Assembly (NCBI GenBank): GCA_039989855.1
Contig: JBDXGZ010000019.1
Location: 1 to 43,125, forward strand
Reading direction: 5' to 3'
Origin: CALFVT01 sp039989855
Lineage (GTDB): Bacteria; Pseudomonadota; Alphaproteobacteria; Caulobacterales; Maricaulaceae
DNA length: 43,125 nt
Under the pieces are notes generated by a model. The model searched no databases, was not told the origin of the DNA, and saw only the letters and a list, made by a program, of their open reading frames with translations. Every line of letters starts with the position of its first letter. Within the stretch, counting starts at the first letter, position 1. A program made the position numbers and the translations under genes. Below, one piece after another: positions 33,589-42,703 of this stretch.

Positions 33589-36093
33589 ATGTTATCGCGT
33601 CACTCACTTCGATCAAGGCTTATTATCTCGGCCAGTCTTTTAACTCTCCCCGTTGGACTTACGACGGGCTTTTCATCAGTAGCCAGCGCGCAAGTTGTAG
33701 ACGAAATTATCGTTACGGCGACACGACGGGCAGAGTCTATACAAGATATCCCTGTCAATATTTCAGCAGTTGGTGGAGAACAAATCGCAGAACAAGGGTT
33801 TGGCGATATCTCTGAATTGGCCGCTTTCGTTCCAGGACTAAATATTGCCGACCAAGGCGGGCGAGACGGAAACCGTATCGTTGTTCGCGGCTTGAATGCA
33901 GAGCCTGTTGAGAATGCTGTTGGTCAAGAAAATGGCGGTGGTACGGTTGCGACATATGTTGGAGAAATCCCTCTTTTTGTCGACTTACGATTGAATGACC
34001 TTCAACGCGTTGAGGTTTTACTTGGGCCGCAAGGGACTCTCTACGGCGCAGGCACTCTGGGGGGAGCCATTCGGTATATTCCCAATAAACCTGATTTTTC
34101 AGGACAGCTTTTTGAAGTTCGAACGGGAGTTTACTCCTATACTGGGGGAAGCGGAATTAGTCATGATACAGGATTCACATTCAATCTACCTGTATCGGAT
34201 AGTTTTGCTGTAAGAGGGTCGCTTGATTTTCAAAATGATCAAGGGTTTATCGATAATCCCTTCATTGTTAGAGGGATTGGTGTCTCTGAACCAGATCCTG
34301 ATTTTTCTAATGCGACTGAAGTCTCTGACAATTTAGTCAGAATTGAAGATGCTAATACAGAAGAGATTTTTTCCGGTAGAATCGCAGCGCGGTGGCAGCC
34401 AAATGACGCTTTAGATGCGACTCTAACCTATTATTTTCAAGAAGGTGACTTTGGGGGGCGTAACGCGTCATCATTCCGTACAGATAATATACCGTCCGAA
34501 GAGTTTGAGTTCGGCACGCGTGTTCCAGAACCGAACGAACGAAATAGTGATTTACTATCTCTCGAGGTTACAGCAGACCTTGGGTTTGCTGAGTTAACAT
34601 CTGCAACAGGATATGCCACGGTCGAGGAAAACGGGCAAAGAGATCAAACTGACTTGCTTATTTCACTTGAATACTCTTATGAGACGTTCCCAACATTTAC
34701 AGCCTTTACCTTTGAAGATGAAGAGACTGAGATTTTCAGTCAAGAGTTACGACTTGTCTCAACGGGTGACGGTCCTTTGAATTGGATCGTCGGCGGGTTT
34801 TACAACCAAAATGAGTTTAATAATTTGACTTCAGAATTCACGCCAGGCTTCGGGGTCTTTGCAGACTTCGACCGGCAAGACCTTAATGATCTCGAGTTTT
34901 TCCAAGCTGACCGGAACCACCTTGAAGAAAAAGCTGTATTTGGTGAAATCGGATATGATATCACAGAGGCTTGGAGCGTAACAGGCGGTATTCGAGTTTA
35001 TGATTTTGATCTTGAGACGGCCAACCTAACTGAATTCCCTTTCTTCACGGATGCAGCATCATTTAACCCATTCCCATTATCTGACATTGAAAACCAATTA
35101 ACGTTGGCGGAGAATCAATCAGGGAGTGGTACACTTTTCAAGTTTAATACGGCTTACAAGTTTGGCGGCGGCAACACGGTTTACGCGACGTTTAGTCAAG
35201 GCTTTAGAGTTGGCCGGTCAAATTCAGGTGCGACATGTACGGACGCAGATATCGCCGCCTTCGCATCTGGGGCAGACCCAGAACAAGGTTTATGTCTTTT
35301 CTTGCCAGGGCAGCAATTTAGTGCTGATCCAGCAGATATAGCTGTTCTGGACGAAAATGGCGCTGAGGATGACACAACGGATAATTATGAAATCGGTTTT
35401 AAAACGACTTGGCTCGATGGAGCTGTTCGTCTGAATGGCGCTGTGTTTTTTGTTGAATGGAACGACCCGCAAGTGAGTGCAACTTCCATTAACGCAGGGG
35501 TACCAATTACTGTGAATGCTGAATCGGCTGAAAGTAAAGGGTTTGAATTGGATGGGAGCTGGAGGGTTACTGATCGGTTCAATTTAAGAGGGAACTTTAG
35601 CTTTACAGACGCAGAACTAACAGCTGATGTTCCGGGCCTTGTAACAACCATCAATGCTCCAGGTTTTGGAACAACGATTGAGGCTGGGCAAGATGGAGAT
35701 CGTTTGCCAGGGTCACCAAGAACTCAATTTTCTGTCTTTGGAGATTATGAGCACCCATTGTCTAATGGTAATGCGCTCATCGTAAACGGTGGATATTCAT
35801 GGCAAGGAGACGTCTTATCATTCGTAGGTGAACGTGGCGGTAGCTTTACACTCCCAAGTTTTGGCCGAGCAAATGTATCTGTCGGATATAAAGCAGACAA
35901 TTGGGATTTCACCCTTTATTCTGATAATATCTTTAACGATTTTTCTGAAACGAGCGCGAGGGATACGCCACTGTTCAATCAAACGGTTCCTGCATTTGAT
36001 GGCGATACTAACCCATCCAATGTGCGTAGCTTTTTCACAAATGTTCTTCCGCCTCGTTCGTTCGGAGCCCGCTTTAAATATCGTTTCGAATAG
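33589..36093 (+). CDS. TonB-dependent outer-membrane receptor
   Basis: 834-residue outer-membrane gated channel. The signal peptide ends at ASA before QVVDEIIVTATRR, where DEIIVTA (38-44) is the TonB box. A plug domain follows (IQDIPVNISAVGGEQIAEQG, RIVVRGLNAEP, RVEVLLGPQGTLYGAGTLGGAIRYI). The long 22-strand-type barrel ends in FGARFKYRFE with terminal aromatic Phe-Glu. GGGAGG lies 8 nt before the ATG. Ligand cannot be read; synteny with the AST cluster and an AGCS symporter hints at peptide or amino-acid-containing substrates, which is only inference. Closed by a terminator at 36133. Confidence 0.95.
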   Translation: MLSRHSLRSRLIISASLLTLPVGLTTGFSSVASAQVVDEIIVTATRRAESIQDIPVNISAVGGEQIAEQGFGDISELAAFVPGLNIADQGGRDGNRIVVRGLNAEPVENAVGQENGGGTVATYVGEIPLFVDLRLNDLQRVEVLLGPQGTLYGAGTLGGAIRYIPNKPDFSGQLFEVRTGVYSYTGGSGISHDTGFTFNLPVSDSFAVRGSLDFQNDQGFIDNPFIVRGIGVSEPDPDFSNATEVSDNLVRIEDANTEEIFSGRIAARWQPNDALDATLTYYFQEGDFGGRNASSFRTDNIPSEEFEFGTRVPEPNERNSDLLSLEVTADLGFAELTSATGYATVEENGQRDQTDLLISLEYSYETFPTFTAFTFEDEETEIFSQELRLVSTGDGPLNWIVGGFYNQNEFNNLTSEFTPGFGVFADFDRQDLNDLEFFQADRNHLEEKAVFGEIGYDITEAWSVTGGIRVYDFDLETANLTEFPFFTDAASFNPFPLSDIENQLTLAENQSGSGTLFKFNTAYKFGGGNTVYATFSQGFRVGRSNSGATCTDADIAAFASGADPEQGLCLFLPGQQFSADPADIAVLDENGAEDDTTDNYEIGFKTTWLDGAVRLNGAVFFVEWNDPQVSATSINAGVPITVNAESAESKGFELDGSWRVTDRFNLRGNFSFTDAELTADVPGLVTTINAPGFGTTIEAGQDGDRLPGSPRTQFSVFGDYEHPLSNGNALIVNGGYSWQGDVLSFVGERGGSFTLPSFGRANVSVGYKADNWDFTLYSDNIFNDFSETSARDTPLFNQTVPAFDGDTNPSNVRSFFTNVLPPRSFGARFKYRFE

Positions 36094-36132
36094 GCCACTC
36101 ACCCTTCAAACTTGAAACTTTATTGATATTTG

Positions 36133-36155
36133 AAAGAGGGCTTATAGCCCTTTTT
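36133..36155 (+). terminator. Intrinsic terminator after the TonB receptor
   Basis: AAAGAGGGCT (36133-36142), loop TAT, AGCCC (36146-36150) followed by five T. The A-rich left arm can pair with the T run. Confidence 0.85.
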
Positions 36156-36268
36156 CTTTGACTATAGACCTGCGCCGTTTTCTCTAACTCGAAAAATCCG
36201 AAACATATGCGGCAGGATCAAAGGGCCCTCTTTGGTCTCTGGCATTGATATAATTTTTAGGAATGTTC

Positions 36269-37738
36269 ATGGAACTCTTTGCCTCATTAATGGAAAGCTT
36301 AAATAATTTGATATGGGGGCTTCCCATGATGGTTTTGCTCTTAGGCGTTGGGGCTTTCCTCACCGTTGGCCTTCGTTTTATATCCATTCTTAAAATTGGA
36401 TATAGCTTCCGCCAGCTTTTTAAAAAACGCTCTGGCACGGCCGCTGAAGGCGATGTTACCCCTTTCGCAGCCTTAATGACCGCATTGTCCTCAACCGTTG
36501 GTACGGGCAATATTGCAGGCGTAGCGGCAGCCATTGCTATTGGTGGTCCAGGCGCTGTTTTCTGGATGTGGGTCACGGCAATATTAGGGACAGCGACAAA
36601 GTTCAGTGAGGCTGTGCTATCTGTGCGCTACCGAGAAGTTGACGCCAATGGAAACCGTGTGGGCGGCCCGATGTATTATATCAAAAATGGCCTTGGCCCG
36701 AAATTTATGTGGTTAGCCGTGGCCTTTGCTCTATTTGGTATTATCGGCTCGCTCTCTACAGGGAATGCGGTTCAGGCCAATTCCATCGCTGATGCACTTC
36801 AGAGCGCTTATAACTTTGACCCGCGTATTGTTGCCGTTATTTTATCTATACTTGTTGCGGGCGTAGTGTTTGGTGGGATTAAACGTATTGGCGCTGTCGC
36901 GTCAAAACTGGTTCCTTTTATGGCCATCTTGTATTTGAGCGCGGCTTTAATCGTCATTGCCGCTAATATTGCCGAAGTACCCGCTGCCTTCGGGCTTATA
37001 TTTAAGGGTGCATTTGGTTTGCAGGGGGCAGGGACGGGCATAACGATCGGCCTTATGATGTTGGCGATGCAAAAGGGGATTGCGCGGGGGCTGTTTTCAA
37101 ATGAAGCCGGGCAAGGTTCTGCGCCCATTGCTCACGCAGCTGCGCAAAATAATGACCCCGTTAATCAAGGTATTATCGCGATGCTCGGGACGGTTATTGA
37201 TACTCTCATTATCTGCACCATCACGGCTTTGGTGATTTTAACATCGGGCGTTATGAGCGCGGAGTGCCTCGCAAGTCCTGCCATATTGGATCTATTAGAA
37301 ACAGGTTCCACACCGCAAGGCTGCGAGATTGGCGTGCCTCTCACAGCGGCAGCGTTCGATGCAACGCTCGTCGGGTACGGCGAACATATTGTAACTTTCT
37401 GTTTGGTTATATTTGCCTTCACCACAATTATCGGATGGTCATATTATGGTGAGCGCTGCGCGGCCTTTATCTTCAAAGAAAAGTCTATTCTAGCCTTTCG
37501 GGTTTTTTGGATTTTAGCCGTCTTTGCCTCAACCTATGCCTTATCCTTTGAAACGGGAGGTGATAACCTTGTTGTGGCTACCTTTTGGTTAATTGCTGAT
37601 AGTTTGACAGGGCTGATGGCTGCGCCGAATTTGATCGCTTTGATCTTACTCTCGCCAGTCATTATTAAGTTAGCCCGTGAATATTTTGATAAAGAGAAAA
37701 CGATGAATAGTACTCTTAAACGTCAGGATAATATTTAG
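36269..37738 (+). CDS. AGCS family sodium:alanine/glycine symporter
   Basis: About 489 residues with roughly eleven hydrophobic helices; imports small amino acids with sodium across the inner membrane. Family signatures are LSSTVGTGNIAGVAAAIAIGGPGAVFWMW near residue 75 and GLFSNEAGQGSAPIAHAAA near residue 275. The C-terminal loop ends in charged residues. The ATG at 36269 is preferred over that at 36263, because AGGA (36259-36262) is then 6 nt away. It may import amino acids that feed the nearby catabolic cluster; no regulatory site is visible in its upstream gap. Confidence 0.95.
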   Translation: MELFASLMESLNNLIWGLPMMVLLLGVGAFLTVGLRFISILKIGYSFRQLFKKRSGTAAEGDVTPFAALMTALSSTVGTGNIAGVAAAIAIGGPGAVFWMWVTAILGTATKFSEAVLSVRYREVDANGNRVGGPMYYIKNGLGPKFMWLAVAFALFGIIGSLSTGNAVQANSIADALQSAYNFDPRIVAVILSILVAGVVFGGIKRIGAVASKLVPFMAILYLSAALIVIAANIAEVPAAFGLIFKGAFGLQGAGTGITIGLMMLAMQKGIARGLFSNEAGQGSAPIAHAAAQNNDPVNQGIIAMLGTVIDTLIICTITALVILTSGVMSAECLASPAILDLLETGSTPQGCEIGVPLTAAAFDATLVGYGEHIVTFCLVIFAFTTIIGWSYYGERCAAFIFKEKSILAFRVFWILAVFASTYALSFETGGDNLVVATFWLIADSLTGLMAAPNLIALILLSPVIIKLAREYFDKEKTMNSTLKRQDNI

Positions 37739-38144
37739 GCCTTAAAGTTGTTCTCATTTAAGAGGGAAGGTTAGCAGGCGAATTTTAAAATCATATTTTA
37801 AATTTCCGGCTTGATACTCGTTATTAATGAGCCCTCATTTTACATAAGCAGTGTCTTAAAATTGAGCCCTTGAGGGCGCTCGCTTATGTCCGTTTCTCTA
37901 ATTGGTTTGTTTAGTCAAGTTTCAAGTTTCCTTTAATTTTATGGTTCTGTTCTTTCCTGGGTCACGCTTCTCTTCGCAGTCGGCTGATCAGTGATAGACG
38001 CTGCATGCATGTTTCGGGACGGTGGTGGAGCGCCTCGCTTTGGGGCGTGCTCATAATATGGCACAGCAGACATTATCGTCGTCATCCACAAACACCTCGT
38101 CCAGGTCAGGACGAACCGTTGGTTTATGATGTGAGGTTAGCGTC
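37739..38144. other. Non-coding flank of the IS110 remnant
   Basis: About 400 bases without a supported gene. It contains the nested hairpin at 37842-37889 and then sequence that should be the 3' flank of the IS110-type element (its transposase ends at 38145 on the minus strand). The IS end could not be placed, because IS110 elements lack long terminal inverted repeats. Confidence 0.5.
37842..37889. repeat. Nested inverted repeat
   Basis: ACATAAGC (37842-37849) pairs with GCTTATGT (37882-37889), and inside lies GCCC-TTGA-GGGC (37866-37877), giving a branched or bulged hairpin of 48 nt. No T run follows on the plus strand. Confidence 0.45.
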
Positions 38145-38795
38145 TCATTTAACGACCTCCACATCAGACCAACGATAGGGTGTACCATCTATCCACATAC
38201 GATGCAGGATGACGGCTAACTTTCTGGCGACGGCAACAGTACCGCGCGTACGGCTACGCCGCCGCACAAGGCGTAGGCCCCAAGCCTTAAGCGGTGACAT
38301 TTGTTTGGTTCGGGTGAGCAGGGAGTTTGCAGCTGTGTAAAGGGCCGCTCGTATCTCTGTATCTCTGGCGCGCGATATGCGTCCGGGATTATCCATCTCG
38401 CCAGATTGAAAGCGTCTTGGCGTCAGGTCGAAGTGAGCGGCCACTGTACGAGATAAGGTAAACCGTGTGGGGTCATCAACGGCGGCTTTAAAATGCAGAG
38501 CGGTCATCGCACCGACGCCCGGTGTTGTCATCAGCAGGTTGCAGACAGGGTCTTGAGCCGCAACACGCTTTACCCGCTTATCCATCTCTCGGTAGTGAAC
38601 ATACAATGCGCCACGAGTTTCCAATATTGGAGTTAGCGCGAATGCCAGACCTTCATCAGCTTCAATGAGTGATCGCACAGTGTCGTCAAAACGGTGATGT
38701 GTTAACGTTGAAGGTAGACGTATCCCAAAGGTTTTGAACAGGCCACGTATCTTATTCTCCAGATCGACACACTTACGCAGAACGGCTTGACGCGC
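38145..38795 (-). pseudogene. IS110-family transposase, C-terminal remnant
   Basis: About 215 residues of the C-terminal part of an IS110/IS116/IS902-type transposase; the frame continues upstream of an internal ATG at 38678. Readable blocks are VDLENKIRGLFKTFGIRLP, LLMTTPGVGAMTALHFKAAVDDPTRF, FDLTPRRFQSGEMD, GRISRARDTEIRAALYTAANSLLTR and ALKAWGLRL/LAVILHRMW. The N-terminal RuvC-like DEDD catalytic domain (roughly the first 130 residues of a ~340-residue family) is absent; just upstream the sequence changes to another transposase. It cannot be active alone. Confidence 0.85.
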
Positions 38796-38938
38796 TCAAA
38801 GTCCATTTCGAATAAGTTCAGCTCATCAACATAAGCATCAACAACACGAACCGTATTATCATCATCGATATATTCTTCAAGACTTTCAGGAGACAACGTC
38901 GACTGGTTGCGGTTTTAACCTTGGATGAAACGCTTCAC
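38783..38938 (-). pseudogene. IS1182-family transposase, N-terminal fragment
   Basis: From a GTG at 38938 the frame reads KRFIQG, then TAA, then NRNQSTLSPESLEEYIDDDN and TVRVVDAYVDELNLFEMDF. This is the conserved N-terminus of IS1182-type (DDE) transposases, where the stop codon stands in the place of a normal residue. After FERVKP the similarity ends abruptly and IS110-type sequence begins in another frame. Only about 50 residues remain of ~450. Dead fragment. Confidence 0.75.
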
Positions 38939-39013
38939 AATACATCTCCGATTCAATCATTGGAAACATACCACAAAATATCGTTTTTACACAGCCATGG
39001 GATTTAGTTTCCT

Positions 39014-39137
39014 TGTTGCGGACATTTTAAACCTTCCAAAAAGTTAGTGTCTTTCGAATATTTCCACCATGATTGTGAAGTTAAAGTTGACTATATATCT
39101 TTGACTAATTTTAATTTTCTTATGTCGTTATGTTAGA
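39014..39137 (+). other. Possible left end and promoter of the Tn7-like element
   Basis: Between the IS1182 fragment and tnsB the sequence holds two TGT-starting stretches that could be the transposon terminus (TGTTGCGGACATTTTAAACC at 39014; TGTCTTTCGAATATTTCC at 39048). It also has a direct repeat TTGACTA (39087-39093 and 39101-39107) and a promoter-like TTGACT (39087)-17 bp-TTTAAT (39110-39115). The other transposon end is outside the window, so the terminus cannot be proved. Confidence 0.35.
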
Positions 39138-40802
39138 ATGAATCAGGGAATGTCGAGTATAGAAAATATCGATAAGGTCGCGTGGGATATTGCTTTGCGA
39201 TGGGCATATCTATTAGATCCGTTTGTTGATGACAACACTATTTCTGACTTTGCCAAGTATAAAATCGGTTACGAAATGGGGTGTTGTCGAGCGACCGTAC
39301 AAACAAAATTCAAAGCCTATAAGGAACAGCAAACTGTAAGCTCGCTACTTCCTAAACGTCCCGGCCCGAGGAAAGGTAAGTACTATATACTTGAGCAAAT
39401 GGAAGAGAAGATTCAAAAAGCAATAAAAGACCATTATCAGACCCCAGAAAAGCCAACTATATATTCGACCTGGGAAGAGGCTTGCAGGTTATGTCACGGT
39501 GCAGGCTTAGCCGAACCAAAATACTCAACAGTGCGACGGCGCATTAAAGCTATACCTCGGAAAACTAAAATAATCTCTAGGGAAGGGCTTAGGACATATG
39601 AGTCTAAGTATTCAAGAGCCTCACAGCAACTAATAGCAGAGTATCCTCTTCAAATTGTTCAATTTGACCACACGCCTACTGATTTAATGGTTGTAGATGA
39701 CGATACCAGAAAGTCGATCGGTCGGCCATATCTGTCTGCAATAATCGATGTCTACTCTCGTATGATACTTGGGTATTGGTTTGATCTAGAGCATCCTAAT
39801 ACATGGACTGTCTCGGAAGTGATGACACAATCTGTATTTCCTAAAGATCAATGGCTCAAAGAAATGAAGATTGACCTGTCTTGGCCGTCGCACGGAGTTT
39901 TCGAAACTCTAATGATGGACAATGCTAAAGAATTTAAATCCAAAGCAATGTCTATGGGCAGTGCAGAATATGGAATTAAACCGTTTTATACCGTTCCAGG
40001 GATTGCAAATCTTCGCGGACATATCGAACGAGTATTCAGTACATTTAAAAATAAATTTCATGAACTTCCAGGAACAACGTTTTCCAATATCAAGGAGCGA
40101 GGGAGTTATGATAGCGAAGGCAGGGCTATTTTTACGCTTTCTGAGTTGAATTACTTTTTCGGGGTGTACCTATTGGGTCGCTACCATCGTGATGAGCATA
40201 GCGAGCTTGGAGCTGCGCCGATGGATGTTTGGAACGATGCTATAGAGCGAGGCTTCAACCCGCGTTTATGTAAGCAAGATCAGCTCAAGTTTCGAACGGA
40301 CTTTATTAAAAGCGAACCCCGCGTCGTCAGAAACAGAGGGATTCAATGGGGCAAAGAGTTTTATTGGAATGAAGTAGTGCAGAGTATGTATGAAGTAGGC
40401 GTGAGGAATATTCGTGCCAGACCTTTTCACAATGATATTACGCGTCTCCTAATTCAAGAAGACAACGGTGATCTTCACGTCATTCCGAATTCAAACTTTA
40501 ACTTAAAGCCCATCAGCTGGGCCGAGTATCGGGCTATAAAAGTTGCAGATAAAAGGTTTGAGAATAGTGGGCTCTCTTATGAAGAACGCGTTGAGCAGGT
40601 TCACCGAGAACGTAAACTAGTAGCGGACAGCGCCCGATTAACAAAGGCGGCGCGTCGCAAAAATCAGATAGATAAATCCAAAAAGGGTGCTCCTGTAAGA
40701 GACATTAGGGCAAATAAATTTCAAGAAAAATGTAAGGAGAATTCATCACCAATTCCCCTGAAATTCAAAAAATTCGAAGTTATTGGGGGCAATGATGACT
40801 GA
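39138..40802 (+). CDS. tniA: DDE transposase, TnsB/TniA type
   Basis: Catalytic subunit of a Tn7/Tn5053-like transposase that cuts and joins the 3' ends of the element. 554 residues, close to Tn5053 TniA. The N-terminal ~150 residues are helix-turn-helix rich DNA-binding modules (YKIGYEMGCCRATVQTKF; STVRRRIKAI). The RNase-H-fold core has the DDE triad: Asp177 in IVQFDHTPTD, Asp261 in LMMDNAKEF, Glu297 in GHIERVF. A Mu-transposase-type C-terminal beta domain (~390-480) and a basic tail (~490-554) follow; the tail would contact TniB. The ATG at 39138 has only a weak ribosome site; 39150 is an alternative. No TnsA-like endonuclease precedes it. Confidence 0.92.
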   Translation: MNQGMSSIENIDKVAWDIALRWAYLLDPFVDDNTISDFAKYKIGYEMGCCRATVQTKFKAYKEQQTVSSLLPKRPGPRKGKYYILEQMEEKIQKAIKDHYQTPEKPTIYSTWEEACRLCHGAGLAEPKYSTVRRRIKAIPRKTKIISREGLRTYESKYSRASQQLIAEYPLQIVQFDHTPTDLMVVDDDTRKSIGRPYLSAIIDVYSRMILGYWFDLEHPNTWTVSEVMTQSVFPKDQWLKEMKIDLSWPSHGVFETLMMDNAKEFKSKAMSMGSAEYGIKPFYTVPGIANLRGHIERVFSTFKNKFHELPGTTFSNIKERGSYDSEGRAIFTLSELNYFFGVYLLGRYHRDEHSELGAAPMDVWNDAIERGFNPRLCKQDQLKFRTDFIKSEPRVVRNRGIQWGKEFYWNEVVQSMYEVGVRNIRARPFHNDITRLLIQEDNGDLHVIPNSNFNLKPISWAEYRAIKVADKRFENSGLSYEERVEQVHRERKLVADSARLTKAARRKNQIDKSKKGAPVRDIRANKFQEKCKENSSPIPLKFKKFEVIGGNDD

Positions 40803-41604
40803 CCTACATTTCCAAGAATTTTTTAAGGATCGTTTTGTGCTTCATGAACAAGCACAATCTATCATGAGTGAAATGACCCATGTTCACAAAATGTCGAAGT
40901 TGAATTCGAGGCCAAGGAATTTGCTGATTATTGCTTTGGCGGGAGCTGGCAAGACTGCTCTTGTGAACGCATTTATATCAGAACATGGTATTCTTGGATC
41001 AACAGATCAAAACAGTATTGTGTCTGTTCAAATGCCAGCCGTAGCTACAGAAAAAGGGGTCATGTTGGCATTCCTTGAGGAATTTAATATTGATTTTGTC
41101 CGAACACACACACTTGAAGCTTTGACCAAAGTCTTTCGAAATATTGTCAAAGATACAGGTCTCTCACTTATTGTCATTGATGAGTTCAACAATCTCTTTG
41201 CTGCTCCTAAAAACAAAGTTTTGGGCATTCTAAATATACTCAAATGGATTGGTAACGAGTTCCATATTCCTATTGTGGCGCTTGGCACCAATGTCAGCAA
41301 CCGTCTTTTGACATATGACAGTCAATTTAGAGAGCGCTATAAAGTTTCGACAATTGATGCTTGGTCTGATGGTGAAAACTTCAGGAACTTTGTTTTCACA
41401 TTTTTGGAGCAACTTCCGGGAAAAGATGATAGGAAAATTGATGAACGCACTTTCAAGCTACTTTTAAGTCTAACAAGTCGTACAACGAATGATGTGATTT
41501 CGGTCTTAGCACACTCAGCATATGAGCATTATAATGGACCAAAGGCTAAAAAGTTCAATACAGTTTTGAAAGACGTTGCAAAACGCGACGGGTATTTAAA
41601 TTAG
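40792..41604 (+). CDS. tniB: AAA+ ATPase of the transposition complex, TnsC/TniB type
   Basis: Regulatory ATPase that links target selector (TniQ) to transposase in Tn7-like systems. 270 residues from the ATG at 40792, preceded by GGGGG; it overlaps the tniA stop by 11 bp, so coupled. Walker A is ALAGAGKT (48-55), in which the usual first Gly is Ala; Walker B is LSLIVIDEFNNL (Asp130, Glu131); ALGTNVSNRL matches sensor 1 and RERYKVS the arginine-finger region. Size resembles TniB rather than the longer Tn7 TnsC. Confidence 0.9.
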   Translation: MMTDLHFQEFFKDRFVLHEQAQSIMSEMTHVHKMSKLNSRPRNLLIIALAGAGKTALVNAFISEHGILGSTDQNSIVSVQMPAVATEKGVMLAFLEEFNIDFVRTHTLEALTKVFRNIVKDTGLSLIVIDEFNNLFAAPKNKVLGILNILKWIGNEFHIPIVALGTNVSNRLLTYDSQFRERYKVSTIDAWSDGENFRNFVFTFLEQLPGKDDRKIDERTFKLLLSLTSRTTNDVISVLAHSAYEHYNGPKAKKFNTVLKDVAKRDGYLN

Positions 41605-41609
41605 CTAGT

Positions 41610-42629
41610 ATGACTTTACCTGTCAAAATACAACCGTTGCCAAGCGAGTCATTTCAAAGTTGGATTCATCGTTTGTCTGGGCCTTATTTAACCTCACCTG
41701 ACCGAATGATGACAGGGTATTTAGGGAACATTAAAAATCTAAGGTCACTCAAGAATTCAGAGCTACTCAAATTGCTTTCGAGAGTTTCTGGTATCGATAC
41801 TGTGTCACTAATTTCTCATTTCCGTGATGATATTTTCTTGCAAGAGTTTTTCGGCGTAAGATTATCCACATCAAACCTATGGGATACCAATCTTTCAATT
41901 AAACACTGCTGTGAATGCTGGGATGCAGACATTAAAATGGGGCAGGCTCGATATTTTAGAAAAAATTGGTCCGAACCATGGAGGGTCATTTGCCCAATCC
42001 ATGAAACATATTTTTCAGATCATGAATTTCAAAAAGTTAGGGGTGGAGCATTATATTCACATTCAACCCAATCTTTTTTTATCAACAAAGTAACTTCTAA
42101 ATATCTTATTAAAAACCAAGTGAGTGTAGTTTGCCAAAAGTTTCAAGAAGCCTATCTTGACCTTCTGTCTTCAGACCCAATGAATGGATTGCTTGATCCC
42201 GCTTGGGCACATTTAGACGAGTTTACGCTAACTAAATATCACTTGAATATTGAAGGCTTCATTTCCGCCCTTGAAATATTACTTCTCAATCAACACCCAA
42301 TATTCAAGCACACCTTTATGGATTGGTTGTCAGATCAAAACGCAATTTCCTCGGAGATTGTGTTTCCAAAATTTGAACGGGGAAGTCCAAAAACTATTGT
42401 TTCAAACCTTTCGACTGAATGCAAAGTTTTCGCATTAAACGAAGTTTTTCCGTGGTTTGTGAAAGGAAACGTAACCCGATTGAATGTTATTAAAAATTTA
42501 TTGGACCCACTTTCACCATTAAGAAACTCCATACAACCATTCGCGCATAAAATTTCTTCAGCTGATCCATATGCGCTTATTATGGCTTCTGTAGCAAAGA
42601 CATGTGGGAGGAGACAATTTCATTTTTAA
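41610..42629 (+). CDS. tniQ: TniQ family target-selection protein
   Basis: Target-site adaptor of Tn7-like transposons. 339 residues. The N-terminal LPVKIQPLPSESFQSWIHRL is the usual TniQ opening. A zinc site is visible as HCCECW (Cys100, Cys103) and VICPIHETYF (Cys128, His131), with the conserved WRVICPIHE wording. The C-terminal half is not recognised. It starts 5 bp after tniB, in the same operon. Length fits TniQ of Tn5053/Tn402-type elements and not the longer TnsD, so the target may not be a fixed chromosomal site. Confidence 0.88.
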   Translation: MTLPVKIQPLPSESFQSWIHRLSGPYLTSPDRMMTGYLGNIKNLRSLKNSELLKLLSRVSGIDTVSLISHFRDDIFLQEFFGVRLSTSNLWDTNLSIKHCCECWDADIKMGQARYFRKNWSEPWRVICPIHETYFSDHEFQKVRGGALYSHSTQSFFINKVTSKYLIKNQVSVVCQKFQEAYLDLLSSDPMNGLLDPAWAHLDEFTLTKYHLNIEGFISALEILLLNQHPIFKHTFMDWLSDQNAISSEIVFPKFERGSPKTIVSNLSTECKVFALNEVFPWFVKGNVTRLNVIKNLLDPLSPLRNSIQPFAHKISSADPYALIMASVAKTCGRRQFHF

Positions 42630-42703
42630 AAGCAAGGAAAAGTCTATTAACGCCTATACTTGAAAAGCATCAACGAACATTTGAATAAGTGGAAATAGTT
42701 TAG

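Noticed and set aside
36094..36268. Glycine/alanine-sensing riboswitch upstream of the AGCS symporter
   Set aside because: The gap contains the terminator of the TonB receptor gene but no recognisable glycine-riboswitch core.
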